A stretch of DNA of 64,000 nt from Paraconexibacter antarcticus. Its GTDB lineage: Bacteria > Actinomycetota > Thermoleophilia > Solirubrobacterales > Solirubrobacteraceae. The stretch spans positions 4,964,514-5,028,513 of the forward strand of contig NZ_CP098502.1 in assembly GCF_024220175.1 (NCBI RefSeq). The letters run 5' to 3'. The translations under genes were made by a program, and so were the position numbers. Every line of letters begins with the position of its first letter. The stretch's first letter is position 1. Below the pieces are notes generated by a model. The model did not search any database. It saw only the letters and a list, made by a program, of their open reading frames with translations, and was not told the origin of the DNA. Shown here piece by piece: positions 15,500-23,996 of this stretch.

Positions 15500-15964
15500 A
15501 TGCGGCGCGCGTGGGTGGCCTGGCTCGGTGGCACGGTGGTGCTGCTCGCGGGCTGCGGCAGCGGAGGCGGCGGCCCGATCTCGCCCGCGTGCACGGACGA
15601 CACCGCAGTCATCGTGAAGGCGCTGGGGCGTGCGCCGGCCGCGGTGACGCTGCCCGACGGGACGCGGCTGGCCGACTGCATCGCGAACGGCACGAGCGAC
15701 GCGGACCTGCAGAGCGTCGGCCTCGCCTTCCACACGGTCGCGGAGGACCTGCGCGTGCGGGCGCGCGAGGGCGGTGACGCCGGGGCGGCGACCGGCCTCG
15801 GCTACCTCATCGGCGCGACGCGGAAGGGCGCGGCGCACACGAACGGCGTCATGGCCGAGCTGCAACGGCGCGTCGAGCTCGTCGGCGGCCGGCTGGAGAC
15901 GGAGTCGCCGGGGGTCGCCGCGGCGGTCGAGCGCGGGCTCGCGGCGGGCGAGAAGCTCGGCTGA
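15500..15964 (+). CDS. Small predicted lipoprotein, family not recognised
   Basis: A 154-residue protein with a signal peptide (MRRAWVAWLGGTVV) and lipobox LLAGC, so Cys19 should be lipidated and the mature protein anchored outside the membrane. The mature part has a small Gly-rich linker, two more Cys residues (C31 and C59, PACTDD and LADCIAN) that could form a disulfide, and a mostly helical C-terminus (HTNGVMAELQRRVELVGGRLE). No known domain is apparent. It converges on the aminotransferase across a palindromic repeat. Confidence 0.75.
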   Translation: MRRAWVAWLGGTVVLLAGCGSGGGGPISPACTDDTAVIVKALGRAPAAVTLPDGTRLADCIANGTSDADLQSVGLAFHTVAEDLRVRAREGGDAGAATGLGYLIGATRKGAAHTNGVMAELQRRVELVGGRLETESPGVAAAVERGLAAGEKLG

Positions 15965-15991
15965 GGCGCCGGCGGCGCCACCTTCCGGAAG

Positions 15992-16038
15992 GTGAATGCA
16001 GGTTCCGTGGGCCCACAGCCCCGTGAATCTTCATTCAC
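15992..16038. repeat. Palindromic repeat, GTGAATGAAG type, copy 2
   Basis: GTGAATGCAGGTTCCGTGGG and its imperfect complement ending GAATCTTCATTCAC, with a GCCCACAG loop. It lies between convergent genes (stops at 15964 and 16060), so it could serve as a terminator for both. Confidence 0.8.
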
Positions 16039-16059
16039 AGCGCCTGCGCGCGGCTGCCG

Positions 16060-17211
16060 TCAGGCCGTGAGGGCGGTGACGAGCCGGGCCGCGCCCTCGG
16101 CGAGCGTCGCGTCGTCGGTCGCGAGGGAGAGGCGCGCCCAGCCCGCGCCCTCCGCGCCGAACCCCTCACCGGGGGCGACGGCGACGCGGTGCTCGCGCAG
16201 GAGGGTCGCCGCGTCCAGGCCCGCGGGCAGGCGCCACCAGGCGAAGAACGTCCCCTCCGGCGCCGCGAGGTCCGCGGCGCCGACCCCCGCCCCGCGGAGC
16301 GCGGCGACGAGCCCGTCGCGCCGGCGGCGGTACGTGTCGCGGGCGGCGACGACCGAGTCCTGCGGCCCGGTGAGCGCGGCGTGGAGGCCGTGCTGGACGG
16401 CCGCGAAGACGCCGGCCGTCGTGTGGTCGACGAGCGTCTGCACCCGCGCCACGACGTCCGCGCGCCCAACGACGAACCCGACGCGCCAGCCGGCCATGCC
16501 GTAGAGCTTGGACGCGGACCAGAGCTCGACGGCGACCTCGCGGGCCCCCGGTGCGGCGAGGACGCTGCGCGCGGGCGCGTCGAAGGCGAGGGCGCCGTAG
16601 GCGAAGTCGTTGAGGAGGACGGCGCCGCGCTCCGACGCGTAGGCGGCGGCCGCCTCGAAGGTGCCCGGGTGCTCGGCGGCGGCGGTCGGGTTCGACGGGT
16701 AGTTCAGGACGACGAGGGCCGGGCGCTCGGCGGCGAGTCCGGCGAAGTCGGGCTGGAAGCCGTCGGCCGCCCGGAGCGGCAGCGGGACGTGGCGTGCCCC
16801 CGCGAGCGCGAGCGCGCTGAGGTAGTCGGGGTAGCCCGGGTCCGGCAGCAGGACGGCGTCGCCGCCCCCGGCCACGGCCAGCGTCACGAGCATGATCCCC
16901 GTCTTCGTCCCGGGGATGACCGCGACCTCGGTCTCCGGGTCGAGCGTCACCCCGTGGTCGGCGGCGTAGCGGGCGGCGATCGCCTCGCGCAGCGCGGGCA
17001 GCCCGGAGAACGGCGGGTACCCGTGGACGGCCTGGCCGCCGCCCGCCGCCGCGTCCTGGAGCGCCGCGATCGCGTGCGTGGGCGGCTGGAGATCGGGGTT
17101 GCCGCGGCCGAGGTCGACGACGGCCTGCAGGGCCGGGTCCGCGCGGGCGGCGGCGACCCGGGCGAGGATCGCGGTGAAGAACTGGTCGGGGAGGCGGTCG
17201 ACGGCGGGCAT
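16060..17211 (-). CDS. PLP-dependent class I/II aminotransferase
   Basis: A 383-residue fold-type I aminotransferase. Landmarks: GNPD (38-40), YPPFSGLPALREAIA near 65, PDPGYPDY (124-130), NYPSNPTA with N174, D202 and Y205 in NDFAYG, the Schiff-base K235 in SASKLYGMAGWRVGF, and R243. The SASKLYGM sequence and GNPDLQPP opening resemble LL-diaminopimelate/succinyl-diaminopimelate aminotransferases (lysine and peptidoglycan biosynthesis), but alanine or aspartate aminotransferase is possible and no dap gene is adjacent. ATG 17211 lies 10 bases after TAGGTT. Confidence 0.85.
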   Translation of the reverse strand: MPAVDRLPDQFFTAILARVAAARADPALQAVVDLGRGNPDLQPPTHAIAALQDAAAGGGQAVHGYPPFSGLPALREAIAARYAADHGVTLDPETEVAVIPGTKTGIMLVTLAVAGGGDAVLLPDPGYPDYLSALALAGARHVPLPLRAADGFQPDFAGLAAERPALVVLNYPSNPTAAAEHPGTFEAAAAYASERGAVLLNDFAYGALAFDAPARSVLAAPGAREVAVELWSASKLYGMAGWRVGFVVGRADVVARVQTLVDHTTAGVFAAVQHGLHAALTGPQDSVVAARDTYRRRRDGLVAALRGAGVGAADLAAPEGTFFAWWRLPAGLDAATLLREHRVAVAPGEGFGAEGAGWARLSLATDDATLAEGAARLVTALTA

Positions 17212-17221
17212 CGCGCCCCCG

Positions 17222-17227
17222 AACCTA
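17222..17227 (-). promoter_or_regulatory. -10 box (TAGGTT) for the aminotransferase
   Basis: TAGGTT lies 10 bases before ATG 17211, predicting a leader of about 3-4 bases. Confidence 0.45.
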
Positions 17228-18319
17228 CCCCCCGCAGATCCGGTACGCCCGGGTGTCGACGACCCGCCGGCCGTTCGTCAGGCGCAGGACGAGCTTCACG
17301 CGCGTGACGCCCTTCGGCCGGCCGATGAGGCTCACCCGCGCCGACAGGCGGCCGCGGCGGAGCGTCGCGATCCGCCGGCCGCCGACGAGGACCTCGCCCG
17401 AGCGCAGGCGCGTCCGGTACGCCCTGCGGACGGTGACGGTGACGACGCGGTGGCTCGTGCAGGTGACGCGGGGCGCGGGCGCCGGGGTCGGCGCCGGGGG
17501 CGTCACGTCGGCGTCGACGGCGGCGCCGTCCACCCCGCGGATCCATTCCCGCAGCACGCGGTCGGCGACGCGCGCGTAGATGCCCGGCTTGCCCGCACGG
17601 GCGCAGCCGTCGCCGTTGCTCGTCGAGCCGACGACGACGAGCGAGCCGTCGGGACGATGGCCGAAGAGCGGCCCGCCGGAATCCCCCTGGCAGCTGTCGG
17701 TGCCGCCCTGGGGGTAGCCGGCGCAGAGCTGCGTCGACGCGTCGAACGCGCCGGGGTAGTCGGACGCGCACGTCGCGTCGGCGACGACCGGAACCGTCGC
17801 CTCCTGCAGGTGCGGGGCGAGGGCGCCGCCCTCCTTCGTCGCGCCGAAGCCGACGATGAGCGCCGGCGTCCCTGCCGCCCAGAGCGACTCCTCGCCCCGC
17901 CCGGCGATGGCGACGGGCTTCGTCGTCGCCGGGTGCTCGAGCCGCAGCAGCGTGACGTCCGAGCCCTGCGTGTTCAGGTAGCTCGGCGGGATGACGACGG
18001 CGGCGACCGGGATGCGCTCGCCGGGGCCGCCCGGGGTCTCCGCGCCGATCGTCACCTGGATCGCCGACGGCGGGTAGCCGATCGGCGTCGCGAGCAGCTC
18101 GCCGGTGAGCGAGCCGCAGTGCCCGGCGGTGAGGACGGTCGTCGGCGCGACGAGCGTCCCGCTGCACACCGCGCTCCCGCCGATCGACACGTAGGTGACC
18201 GCCGGGTAGGCGCCGGCGGCGGTGTCCTTCCCTCCGACGATCGCGACCGCCGGGGCGGCGGTCGTGGCGGTCGCGACGAGCGCGGCCGTGACGGTCAGGA
18301 CGGTGCGGCGAAGACCCAT
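17225..18319 (-). CDS. Secreted trypsin-like serine protease with C-terminal extension
   Basis: A 364-residue secreted S1 protease. A signal peptide (LRRTVLTVTAALVATATTAA) leads to the activation-like N-terminus IVGGKDTAAG. The catalytic triad is His in LTAGHC, Asp in GSDVTLLRLE and Ser in DSCQGDSGGPLF; the Asp-bearing specificity region suggests trypsin-like cleavage. A Pro-rich linker (TPPAPTPAPAP) joins a 90-residue C-terminal beta domain rich in Arg and Val that may bind cell wall. I chose ATG 18319; GTG 18331 and ATG 18325 lie upstream, but a TAGGGT box at 18330-18335 places transcription start near 18323. Confidence 0.88.
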   Translation of the reverse strand: MGLRRTVLTVTAALVATATTAAPAVAIVGGKDTAAGAYPAVTYVSIGGSAVCSGTLVAPTTVLTAGHCGSLTGELLATPIGYPPSAIQVTIGAETPGGPGERIPVAAVVIPPSYLNTQGSDVTLLRLEHPATTKPVAIAGRGEESLWAAGTPALIVGFGATKEGGALAPHLQEATVPVVADATCASDYPGAFDASTQLCAGYPQGGTDSCQGDSGGPLFGHRPDGSLVVVGSTSNGDGCARAGKPGIYARVADRVLREWIRGVDGAAVDADVTPPAPTPAPAPRVTCTSHRVVTVTVRRAYRTRLRSGEVLVGGRRIATLRRGRLSARVSLIGRPKGVTRVKLVLRLTNGRRVVDTRAYRICGG

Positions 18320-18329
18320 GACCATCCGC

Positions 18330-18335
18330 ACCCTA
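18330..18335 (-). promoter_or_regulatory. -10 box (TAGGGT) for the protease gene
   Basis: TAGGGT overlaps the upstream candidate starts, favouring ATG 18319 as the translation start (10-base gap). Confidence 0.5.
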
Positions 18336-18413
18336 CGACGGGCCGCGCGCGACGGCGCCGGTCACGCGAGCGGCCCCCCTCGGCCGGGGTGATCTGACAG
18401 GCTGTCGGTTCCT

Positions 18414-19733
18414 ATGCCCAAGAAGATCCTGTACAGCGGCGAGACCCAGAAGGCCGTCGACAACTTCCCGATCAGCGGCGAGACCGTGCCGATCGCGGTG
18501 ATCCACTGGCTCGGCCGCATCAAGGGTGCGGCCGCGCGGGTGAACGGCGAGCTCGGGCTCATCGACAAGGAGCTCGCGGCGAAGATCGCCGCGGCCGCCG
18601 ACGAGGTCAGCACCGGCGCCTACGACGACCAGTTCCCGATCGACGTCTTCCAGACCGGCTCGGGCACCTCGTCGAACATGAACACGAACGAGGTCCTCGC
18701 GTCGCTCGCGGGCGCGCACCCGAACGACCACGTGAACTACGGCCAGTCGTCGAACGACGTCTTCCCGAGCGCCGTGCACCTCGCCGCGCTCGACAACACC
18801 GTCAACCAGCTGCTGCCCGCGCTGCGGCAGCTGCAGAAGTCCTTCGCGAAGAAGTCGGTGAAGTTCAAGGACGTCGTGAAGTCCGGCCGCACGCACCTCA
18901 TGGACGCCGTCCCGGTGACCCTCGGCCAGGAGTTCGGCGGCTACGCGGCGCAGCTCTCGCTCGCGATCGAGCGCGTCGAGGCGACGCTCGTGCACGTCGG
19001 CCAGATCCCGCTCGGCGGCACCGCGACCGGCACCGGCCTGAACACCGACCCGAAGTTCGCGGGCAAGGTCATCGCGCTGCTGAAGAAGGAGTCCAAGCTC
19101 AAGCAGATCGCGCCGCCGCTCGACCGCTTCGAGGCCCAGGCCAACCGCGACGCGCTCGTCGAGCTGTCCGGCGCGCTGAAGGTCGTCGCCGTCTCGCTGA
19201 CGAAGATCGCGAACGACATCGCGCTCATGGGCTCCGGCCCGCGCGCGGGCATCGGCGAGATCTACCTGCCCGAGCTGCAGAAGGGCTCATCGATCATGCC
19301 GGGCAAGGTCAACCCGGTCCTCCCCGAGGTCGTCCTGCAGGTCAGCGCGCAGGTCATCGGCAACGACACGGCGATCACGATCGGCGGCATGCAGGGCCAG
19401 TTCGAGCTCAACGTGCGCATCCCGCTCATCGCCCGCAACCTCCTGCAGTCGATCCACCTGCTCTCGACGACGTCCAAGGCGTTCGCCGAGAAGTGCGTCG
19501 ACGGCATCACCGTGAACAAGGCGGGCTGCGCCGCGTCCGCCGGCAACACGCTCGCCGTCGCGACCGCGCTCAACGGCGCCATCGGCTACGACAAGGCGAC
19601 GGTCCTCGTGAAGACCGCCGCCGCGTCCGGCCGCCCGCTGCGCGACGTCGCCCTCGAGGAGGGTGTCGACTCAGGCCTGTACGACAAGACGATCGACCTG
19701 CGGAAGATCGCGGCGGGCAACCAGCCCGCGTAG
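18414..19733 (+). CDS. fumC: Class II fumarate hydratase
   Basis: The 439-residue enzyme interconverts fumarate and malate in the TCA cycle. It has the superfamily signature GSSIMPGKVNPV (residues 291-302), the TGSGTSSNMNTNE substrate loop near 83-95, SSNDVFPSAVH and GRTHLMDAVPVTLGQEFGGY with its catalytic His. These favour fumarase over aspartase, though the two are close and length is slightly shorter than usual (about 460). Unlike its neighbours, the N-terminal half is rich in Lys, which is a normal family feature. ATG 18414 is not preceded by a ribosome site. It converges on a lipoprotein gene across a large hairpin. Confidence 0.88.
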   Translation: MPKKILYSGETQKAVDNFPISGETVPIAVIHWLGRIKGAAARVNGELGLIDKELAAKIAAAADEVSTGAYDDQFPIDVFQTGSGTSSNMNTNEVLASLAGAHPNDHVNYGQSSNDVFPSAVHLAALDNTVNQLLPALRQLQKSFAKKSVKFKDVVKSGRTHLMDAVPVTLGQEFGGYAAQLSLAIERVEATLVHVGQIPLGGTATGTGLNTDPKFAGKVIALLKKESKLKQIAPPLDRFEAQANRDALVELSGALKVVAVSLTKIANDIALMGSGPRAGIGEIYLPELQKGSSIMPGKVNPVLPEVVLQVSAQVIGNDTAITIGGMQGQFELNVRIPLIARNLLQSIHLLSTTSKAFAEKCVDGITVNKAGCAASAGNTLAVATALNGAIGYDKATVLVKTAAASGRPLRDVALEEGVDSGLYDKTIDLRKIAAGNQPA

Positions 19734-19740
19734 GCCCGTC

Positions 19741-19824
19741 GGGAGGGCCGCCCGGAGCGGTGGGTGGAATCCTGGTGCTGCAGAGCAGCAGCGGGATTCC
19801 ACTCACCTCCGCGGAGGCCCTCCC
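19741..19824. terminator. 84-base long hairpin between convergent genes
   Basis: Arms GGGAGGGCC...GGTGGGTGGAATCC and GGGATTCCACTCACC...GGCCCTCCC pair over about 35 bases with small bulges, and a loop around TGCTGCAGAGCAGCA that itself pairs. It fills the gap between fumC and the lipoprotein gene and touches the latter's stop codon. It probably terminates both transcripts. Confidence 0.85.
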
Positions 19825-21035
19825 TACGCCGGCACCAGCAGCGACACCCGCAGCGTCCCCTTCGGGAACGCGGTGCCGTCGAAGGAGTCCGCGAGGTACC
19901 GCTTGCCCCGGTAGGTGACGGGCCCGTGGTCCGGGATCACGTCGGGGCCCGGCTCGAGCGTCGAGCCCGGCACCTTGCCGAGCGGCGAGACAAGCTGGAC
20001 CGCCGCGCCGGTGAAGCGGTGCATGAGCTTGATGTAGCCGGTGTCGTCCTGCACCGCGAGCGAGAAGGTCGCCGACGTCCGGCCGTCGGGGCTCATGACC
20101 CTGCTGCTCGCGGGCTGCAGCGCGAACGGCCCGCCGAGGTCGTAGACGAGCTTGGTGCCCCGCGTCACGCGGACGCGGACGACGTGGATGGAGTGGTCGC
20201 GGAAGAAGTCGAAGATGATCGCGTGGCGGATGGCGACCGGGTCGCCGGCGGCGGTCGCGGCGCGGAAGGCCGGGTCCATGGCGACGTGGCGGAGCGTCTG
20301 CATGACCGCGCGGCTCGTCGACTCGGCGGTGAGCAGGCGCCGCCCGACGTAGCCGATCGTGTTCAGCCGCGTGTCGGCCGGGGTCGCGCCGCAGAGCGAC
20401 GGGGACGGCTGCGGGATCGCGACGTCGAGGCTCAGCGGCGCACCGGTCGGGTAGGCGTGCGAGGGGATCGTGACGATCCGGGTGCCGGCGCGGGGGTGGT
20501 TCGCGCGGCCCGCGCCGTGGCGGAAGACGACCGTCGCGCCGGTGAGCCGCTGCAGCAGGCCGGCGTACGCCTTCTGGTCGGTGACCGCGAGGACGTAGCG
20601 TCCGGCGACCTTCCCGCTCGCGTCGGTGAGCGTGCCGCGGATCGGGGCGAACGTCGGCGCGTGCCCGTAGGAGTAGACGAGCCGGCGCGCGTGGAAGAGC
20701 TCGACGCGGACGATCTGATGGCGGATCGGGAGGAAGACGGCCTTCACCGCCGCGCGGTCGCCGGTCTCGAGCGCCGTCGCCAGCGCCGTGATCCGGTGCA
20801 GGCGCTTGACGGCGGTGGCGACGCCGCGGCCGTGGACCGACTGGCCATAGATCCGCCGGGCGACATCGGTCAGCTCGTGCGTGGCCACCGCCCGGCAGCC
20901 TCCCGCGAGCGACGCGTGCGGTGGCGGCACGCGCTCCGCCAGCGCAGCCGCGGAGCGATGCCCCGACGTGCCCCCGCACGCCACGAGGCCGAGTCCGAGG
21001 ACCCCCGTCACCACCACCTTCGTCAACCGCATCAT
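19824..21035 (-). CDS. Lipoprotein with two tandem Cache-like sensor repeats
   Basis: A 403-residue predicted lipoprotein: signal peptide with lipobox LVACG, then two homologous halves of about 150 residues. Each half has a helical start, the pattern GD(R/P)xAxxxxxxxxHxxxHxVRVxxxxxxLVY, and a later VTDQKAYAGLLQRLTGA or VQDDTGYIKLMHRFTGA segment. This layout resembles extracellular Cache (PDC) domains that bind small ligands, but there is no kinase, cyclase or methyl-accepting domain attached, so it may be a ligand-binding partner of a separate receptor. Start ATG 21035 or 21032 follows GGAGG. Family assignment is by pattern only. Confidence 0.65.
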   Translation of the reverse strand: MMRLTKVVVTGVLGLGLVACGGTSGHRSAAALAERVPPPHASLAGGCRAVATHELTDVARRIYGQSVHGRGVATAVKRLHRITALATALETGDRAAVKAVFLPIRHQIVRVELFHARRLVYSYGHAPTFAPIRGTLTDASGKVAGRYVLAVTDQKAYAGLLQRLTGATVVFRHGAGRANHPRAGTRIVTIPSHAYPTGAPLSLDVAIPQPSPSLCGATPADTRLNTIGYVGRRLLTAESTSRAVMQTLRHVAMDPAFRAATAAGDPVAIRHAIIFDFFRDHSIHVVRVRVTRGTKLVYDLGGPFALQPASSRVMSPDGRTSATFSLAVQDDTGYIKLMHRFTGAAVQLVSPLGKVPGSTLEPGPDVIPDHGPVTYRGKRYLADSFDGTAFPKGTLRVSLLVPA

Positions 21036-21184
21036 GCCTCCAAGATCGCAACGCGATGCGCCGAGTTCCGGGCCCGGCGGCGGTTCAACCGCATCCGAAG
21101 CCGATCCCAACAGAGGCCCAACGCGCGGTTGTCCGGAGCGTGCGGAAGGCCCGCCACCGTGGTGTCGTGGCCAGTGCCCTGACG

Positions 21185-22672
21185 ATGGATCCCGTGCGCC
21201 CGCAGGGCGCGACGCGCGAGCGCTCGCGCACCCTGTCGCTGCGCGCGGTGCCGCCCGCCCTCGCCCTCGGCGCGGTCATCGTCCCGACGACCTGGCTCGT
21301 CGTCGCGGCGGCGCAGCGCCCGTCGGTGCTCTCACCGCCGTCGATCCGCCCCGCGACCGTGACCGACGCCGGCGGTGCGGCGAGCGGCGCCGCGAGCGCC
21401 GCGGCGGGCGGGACGGTGTCGTGGATCCTCGGCCCGCTCCACGGGCTCCACACTCATCCGGCCCTCGCGCCCCACGTGCTGCACCGCGACCTCCTGAAGG
21501 TCCTCATCGTCGTCGGCGTCGGGTGGCTCGTCGCCTGGATCGGCGCGGCCCGCCTGCCCCTCCGGGTCGTCGCGGGCGCCGTCGTCCTCGTCCACGCCGT
21601 CCTCTTCCTCGGCCCGCCGCTCCCCCTCACCGACGTCTTCAACTACGGCCTCTACGGGCGGATGGCCTCGGTGCACCACCTGAACCCGTACCGCGCGTTC
21701 GGAGGACAGGCGGCCGGCGACCCGCTCTACCTGCTCGCGAACTGGCACCACCTAAGGAGCCCGTACGGCCCGCTCTTCACGCTCGCGAGCGAAGGGCTCG
21801 GCGTGCTCGGCGTCCACGGCTGGTTCTGGGCGTGGAAGGTCGTCGTGGCCGCGTCGAGCCTCGGCTGCGTCGCGCTCGTCGCGGCGCTCGCAGGGCGCCT
21901 CGGCGTGAGCCGCCAGCGTGCCGTCGCCGCTGTCGGGCTGAGCCCGCTGCTGCTCATCGGCGAGGTCGGCGGCCTGCACCAGGACATGCCCGCCGTCGCC
22001 TGCCTGCTCGGCGCCGCGTGGTGCCTGCTGCGCGGCCGGGACGCCGACGCGCCCGCCTGGTGCGCGCCGACCGCCGGCGCCCTCGCGGTCCTCGCCGCGG
22101 GCATCAAGCCGTCCTTCGCGATCGTGCTCGGCATCGTCGTCCTCGGCGCCGACCGGCGCCTGGCGGCCGCGACGGGGGCCGCGGCCGCCGGCGCGCTCAC
22201 GGGCCTCGTCGTCCTGCTCGTCTACGGCGGCGCGCTGCCGGACGTCGGCACGCAGTCCGCGCTCGTCAGCCCGCTGAGCGTCCCGAACCTCCTCGGCCTC
22301 GCCGCCGGCCACGGCGGCGCCGACCACGCGGTGCGCCAGGCCGCCCAGGCGGCGCTCGTGCTCGTCGCGGGCGCGATCACCGTCGCGGTCGGCCTCGACC
22401 GGCGCCGGGCGCTCAGCGGCCTCGGCCTGCTCCTCTTCGCGTCCGTCCTCGCGCTGTCGTGGGTCATGCCCTGGTACCTCGTGTGGGCGCTCCCGTTCAT
22501 CGCGCTCGCCCGGCCGCGGGCCCTCGCGCCGCTCGCCGTCGTCGCGACCTGCTGGCTGACGGTCGGCGGGCTCTCGACGCTGCCGGGCATCCTCCACAGC
22601 GCCGGCTACTTCCCGACGCGGCTGGCGACCGGGAAGGCGAACCACCTCGAGTTCCAGAGGCTCGTCAAGTGA
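21185..22672 (+). CDS. Polyprenol-phosphate-sugar-dependent mannosyltransferase-like membrane protein
   Basis: A 495-residue protein with about 12 transmembrane helices. The first long outer loop contains FNYGLYGRMASVHHLNPYRAF, which carries an acidic-poor version of the DxxxYxxxG/NPY pattern of GT-C enzymes such as MptA/MptB (GT87-like), and SPYGPLFT and GLHQDMPAVA match their loops. Such enzymes use decaprenyl-phosphomannose to extend envelope glycolipids outside the membrane. Its stop overlaps the GtrA start by four bases (GTGA), and GtrA overlaps an esterase in the same way, so the three form one operon for envelope sugar transfer. Confidence 0.75.
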   Translation: MDPVRPQGATRERSRTLSLRAVPPALALGAVIVPTTWLVVAAAQRPSVLSPPSIRPATVTDAGGAASGAASAAAGGTVSWILGPLHGLHTHPALAPHVLHRDLLKVLIVVGVGWLVAWIGAARLPLRVVAGAVVLVHAVLFLGPPLPLTDVFNYGLYGRMASVHHLNPYRAFGGQAAGDPLYLLANWHHLRSPYGPLFTLASEGLGVLGVHGWFWAWKVVVAASSLGCVALVAALAGRLGVSRQRAVAAVGLSPLLLIGEVGGLHQDMPAVACLLGAAWCLLRGRDADAPAWCAPTAGALAVLAAGIKPSFAIVLGIVVLGADRRLAAATGAAAAGALTGLVVLLVYGGALPDVGTQSALVSPLSVPNLLGLAAGHGGADHAVRQAAQAALVLVAGAITVAVGLDRRRALSGLGLLLFASVLALSWVMPWYLVWALPFIALARPRALAPLAVVATCWLTVGGLSTLPGILHSAGYFPTRLATGKANHLEFQRLVK

Positions 22673-23085
22673 GCCGCGCGGAGGTCATGCGGCTCGTCCG
22701 CTTCTGCGAGGTCGGCGCGACGAACACCGCCGTGACGCTCGTCGCCTACGGGCTGCTCGTCCACGCCGGCTGCCCCGGCTGGCTCGCGTCGGCGCTCGGC
22801 TTCGCGGCCGGCGCCGCCAACGGGTACCACTGGAACGCCCGCTGGACGTTCGCCGACCGCCGCCGCGAGGGGGACGACGGCGCCCGCCTGCGCTACGTCG
22901 CGGTGCAGGGCGCGGGCAGCGCCGCGAGCGCGCTCGGCGTCCTCGCCGCCCACCACGCCCTCGGCCTGGCGCACCTCGCGTCCGAGATCGTCATCCTTCC
23001 CGTGGTGACCGTTCTCACCTACGGCCTCATGCGCACCGTCGTCTTCCCGGTGCGCCCGACTCCGGACCGCGCCCTGTCCGCGTGA
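22669..23085 (+). CDS. GtrA family membrane protein
   Basis: A 138-residue protein with four transmembrane helices and the GtrA pattern: RFCEVGATNTAVTLVAYGLLV in helix 1, AAGAANGYHWNARWTF at the end of helix 2 (the NY(x)WNxxWTF hallmark) and helices 3-4. GtrA proteins are thought to flip polyprenyl-phosphate sugars for glycan modification. Start GTG 22669 overlaps the upstream stop (GTGA); ATG 22687 is possible but shortens helix 1. Overlap with both neighbours indicates tight coupling within the glycan operon. Confidence 0.85.
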   Translation: MSRAEVMRLVRFCEVGATNTAVTLVAYGLLVHAGCPGWLASALGFAAGAANGYHWNARWTFADRRREGDDGARLRYVAVQGAGSAASALGVLAAHHALGLAHLASEIVILPVVTVLTYGLMRTVVFPVRPTPDRALSA

Positions 23086-23996
23086 AGCGGGCCCACCTGT
23101 CGGGCCTCTCGCTCGCGGTGATGGCCGGCCTCGTCGTCGCTGCGACCCTCGGGGGCCGCACCACGGCGCGCGACCAGGCGAGCGCGCGCGGACTGCCGAC
23201 CGCCGCGACCTGCTCCGCGCCGCGGGCGGGCACCTGGCGGCTCCCGTCCATCGACGGCCGGGTGCCCGTCGTGGTCCACGTCCCGCCCGGCGCGAAGGCG
23301 GGCGCACCGCTCGTGCTCGGCCTCCCGGGCGCCGCCCAGACCGCCAGGGACTTCGCGCAGTACACCGGCTACTCGCACCTGGCCGACCGCCGGGGCTTCC
23401 TCGTCGCCTACCCGACGGCGACCGGCGCGCGGCCGTCGTGGAACATCTCCGGGACGGCCGCGGGCAAGCCCGACGACGTCGCCTACCTGCGCACGGTCAT
23501 CGGGGCCGTCGTCGCCGCCACGTGCGCCGACCGGTCACGCGTGACGGCCACCGGCGTCTCCAACGGGGGCGGCATGTCGGCGCGCCTGGCGTGCGACGCC
23601 GCCGACCTCATCGCCGCGGCGGCGCCGGTCGCCGGAGGCTACGGCAGCCTGCCCGACTGCCACCCGTCGCGGCCGGTCCCGATCCTCGAGATCCACGGCA
23701 CCGGCGACGACGTCGTCCCGTACCGCGGGAAGGGCGCCGACGCGTCCGGCGCGGTCTCGCGGTTCCTCGCGCAGTGGCGCCGGCTGGACGCGTGCGGGCC
23801 CGCCGCCGTCCGGTCCTCACCGCGCGCCGGGATCACCGAGCTGCACTGGGAGCCGTGCCGCGCCGGGACCGCCGTCGAACACGACCGGATCGCCGATGCC
23901 GAGCACGGCTGGCCGGGTGAGGATGACGTCGATGGGCACCGGGGCTTCTCGACGACGGCACGGACGTGGGAGTTCCTCTCCCGCTTCCGTGCCTGA
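23082..23996 (+). CDS. Secreted PHB-depolymerase/LpqC-like esterase
   Basis: A 304-residue alpha/beta hydrolase with a signal peptide (LSLAVMAGLVVAATL). The nucleophile elbow is GVSNGGGMS (S160); Asp is probably in HGTGDDVVPY and His in DAEHGWPG. The order and spacing match the PHB-depolymerase/feruloyl esterase group including LpqC, which deacylate polymers or glycans. GTG 23082 overlaps the GtrA stop by four bases. The last 164 bases run antisense to the following GT39 gene's 3' end. Confidence 0.8.
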   Translation: MKRAHLSGLSLAVMAGLVVAATLGGRTTARDQASARGLPTAATCSAPRAGTWRLPSIDGRVPVVVHVPPGAKAGAPLVLGLPGAAQTARDFAQYTGYSHLADRRGFLVAYPTATGARPSWNISGTAAGKPDDVAYLRTVIGAVVAATCADRSRVTATGVSNGGGMSARLACDAADLIAAAAPVAGGYGSLPDCHPSRPVPILEIHGTGDDVVPYRGKGADASGAVSRFLAQWRRLDACGPAAVRSSPRAGITELHWEPCRAGTAVEHDRIADAEHGWPGEDDVDGHRGFSTTARTWEFLSRFRA

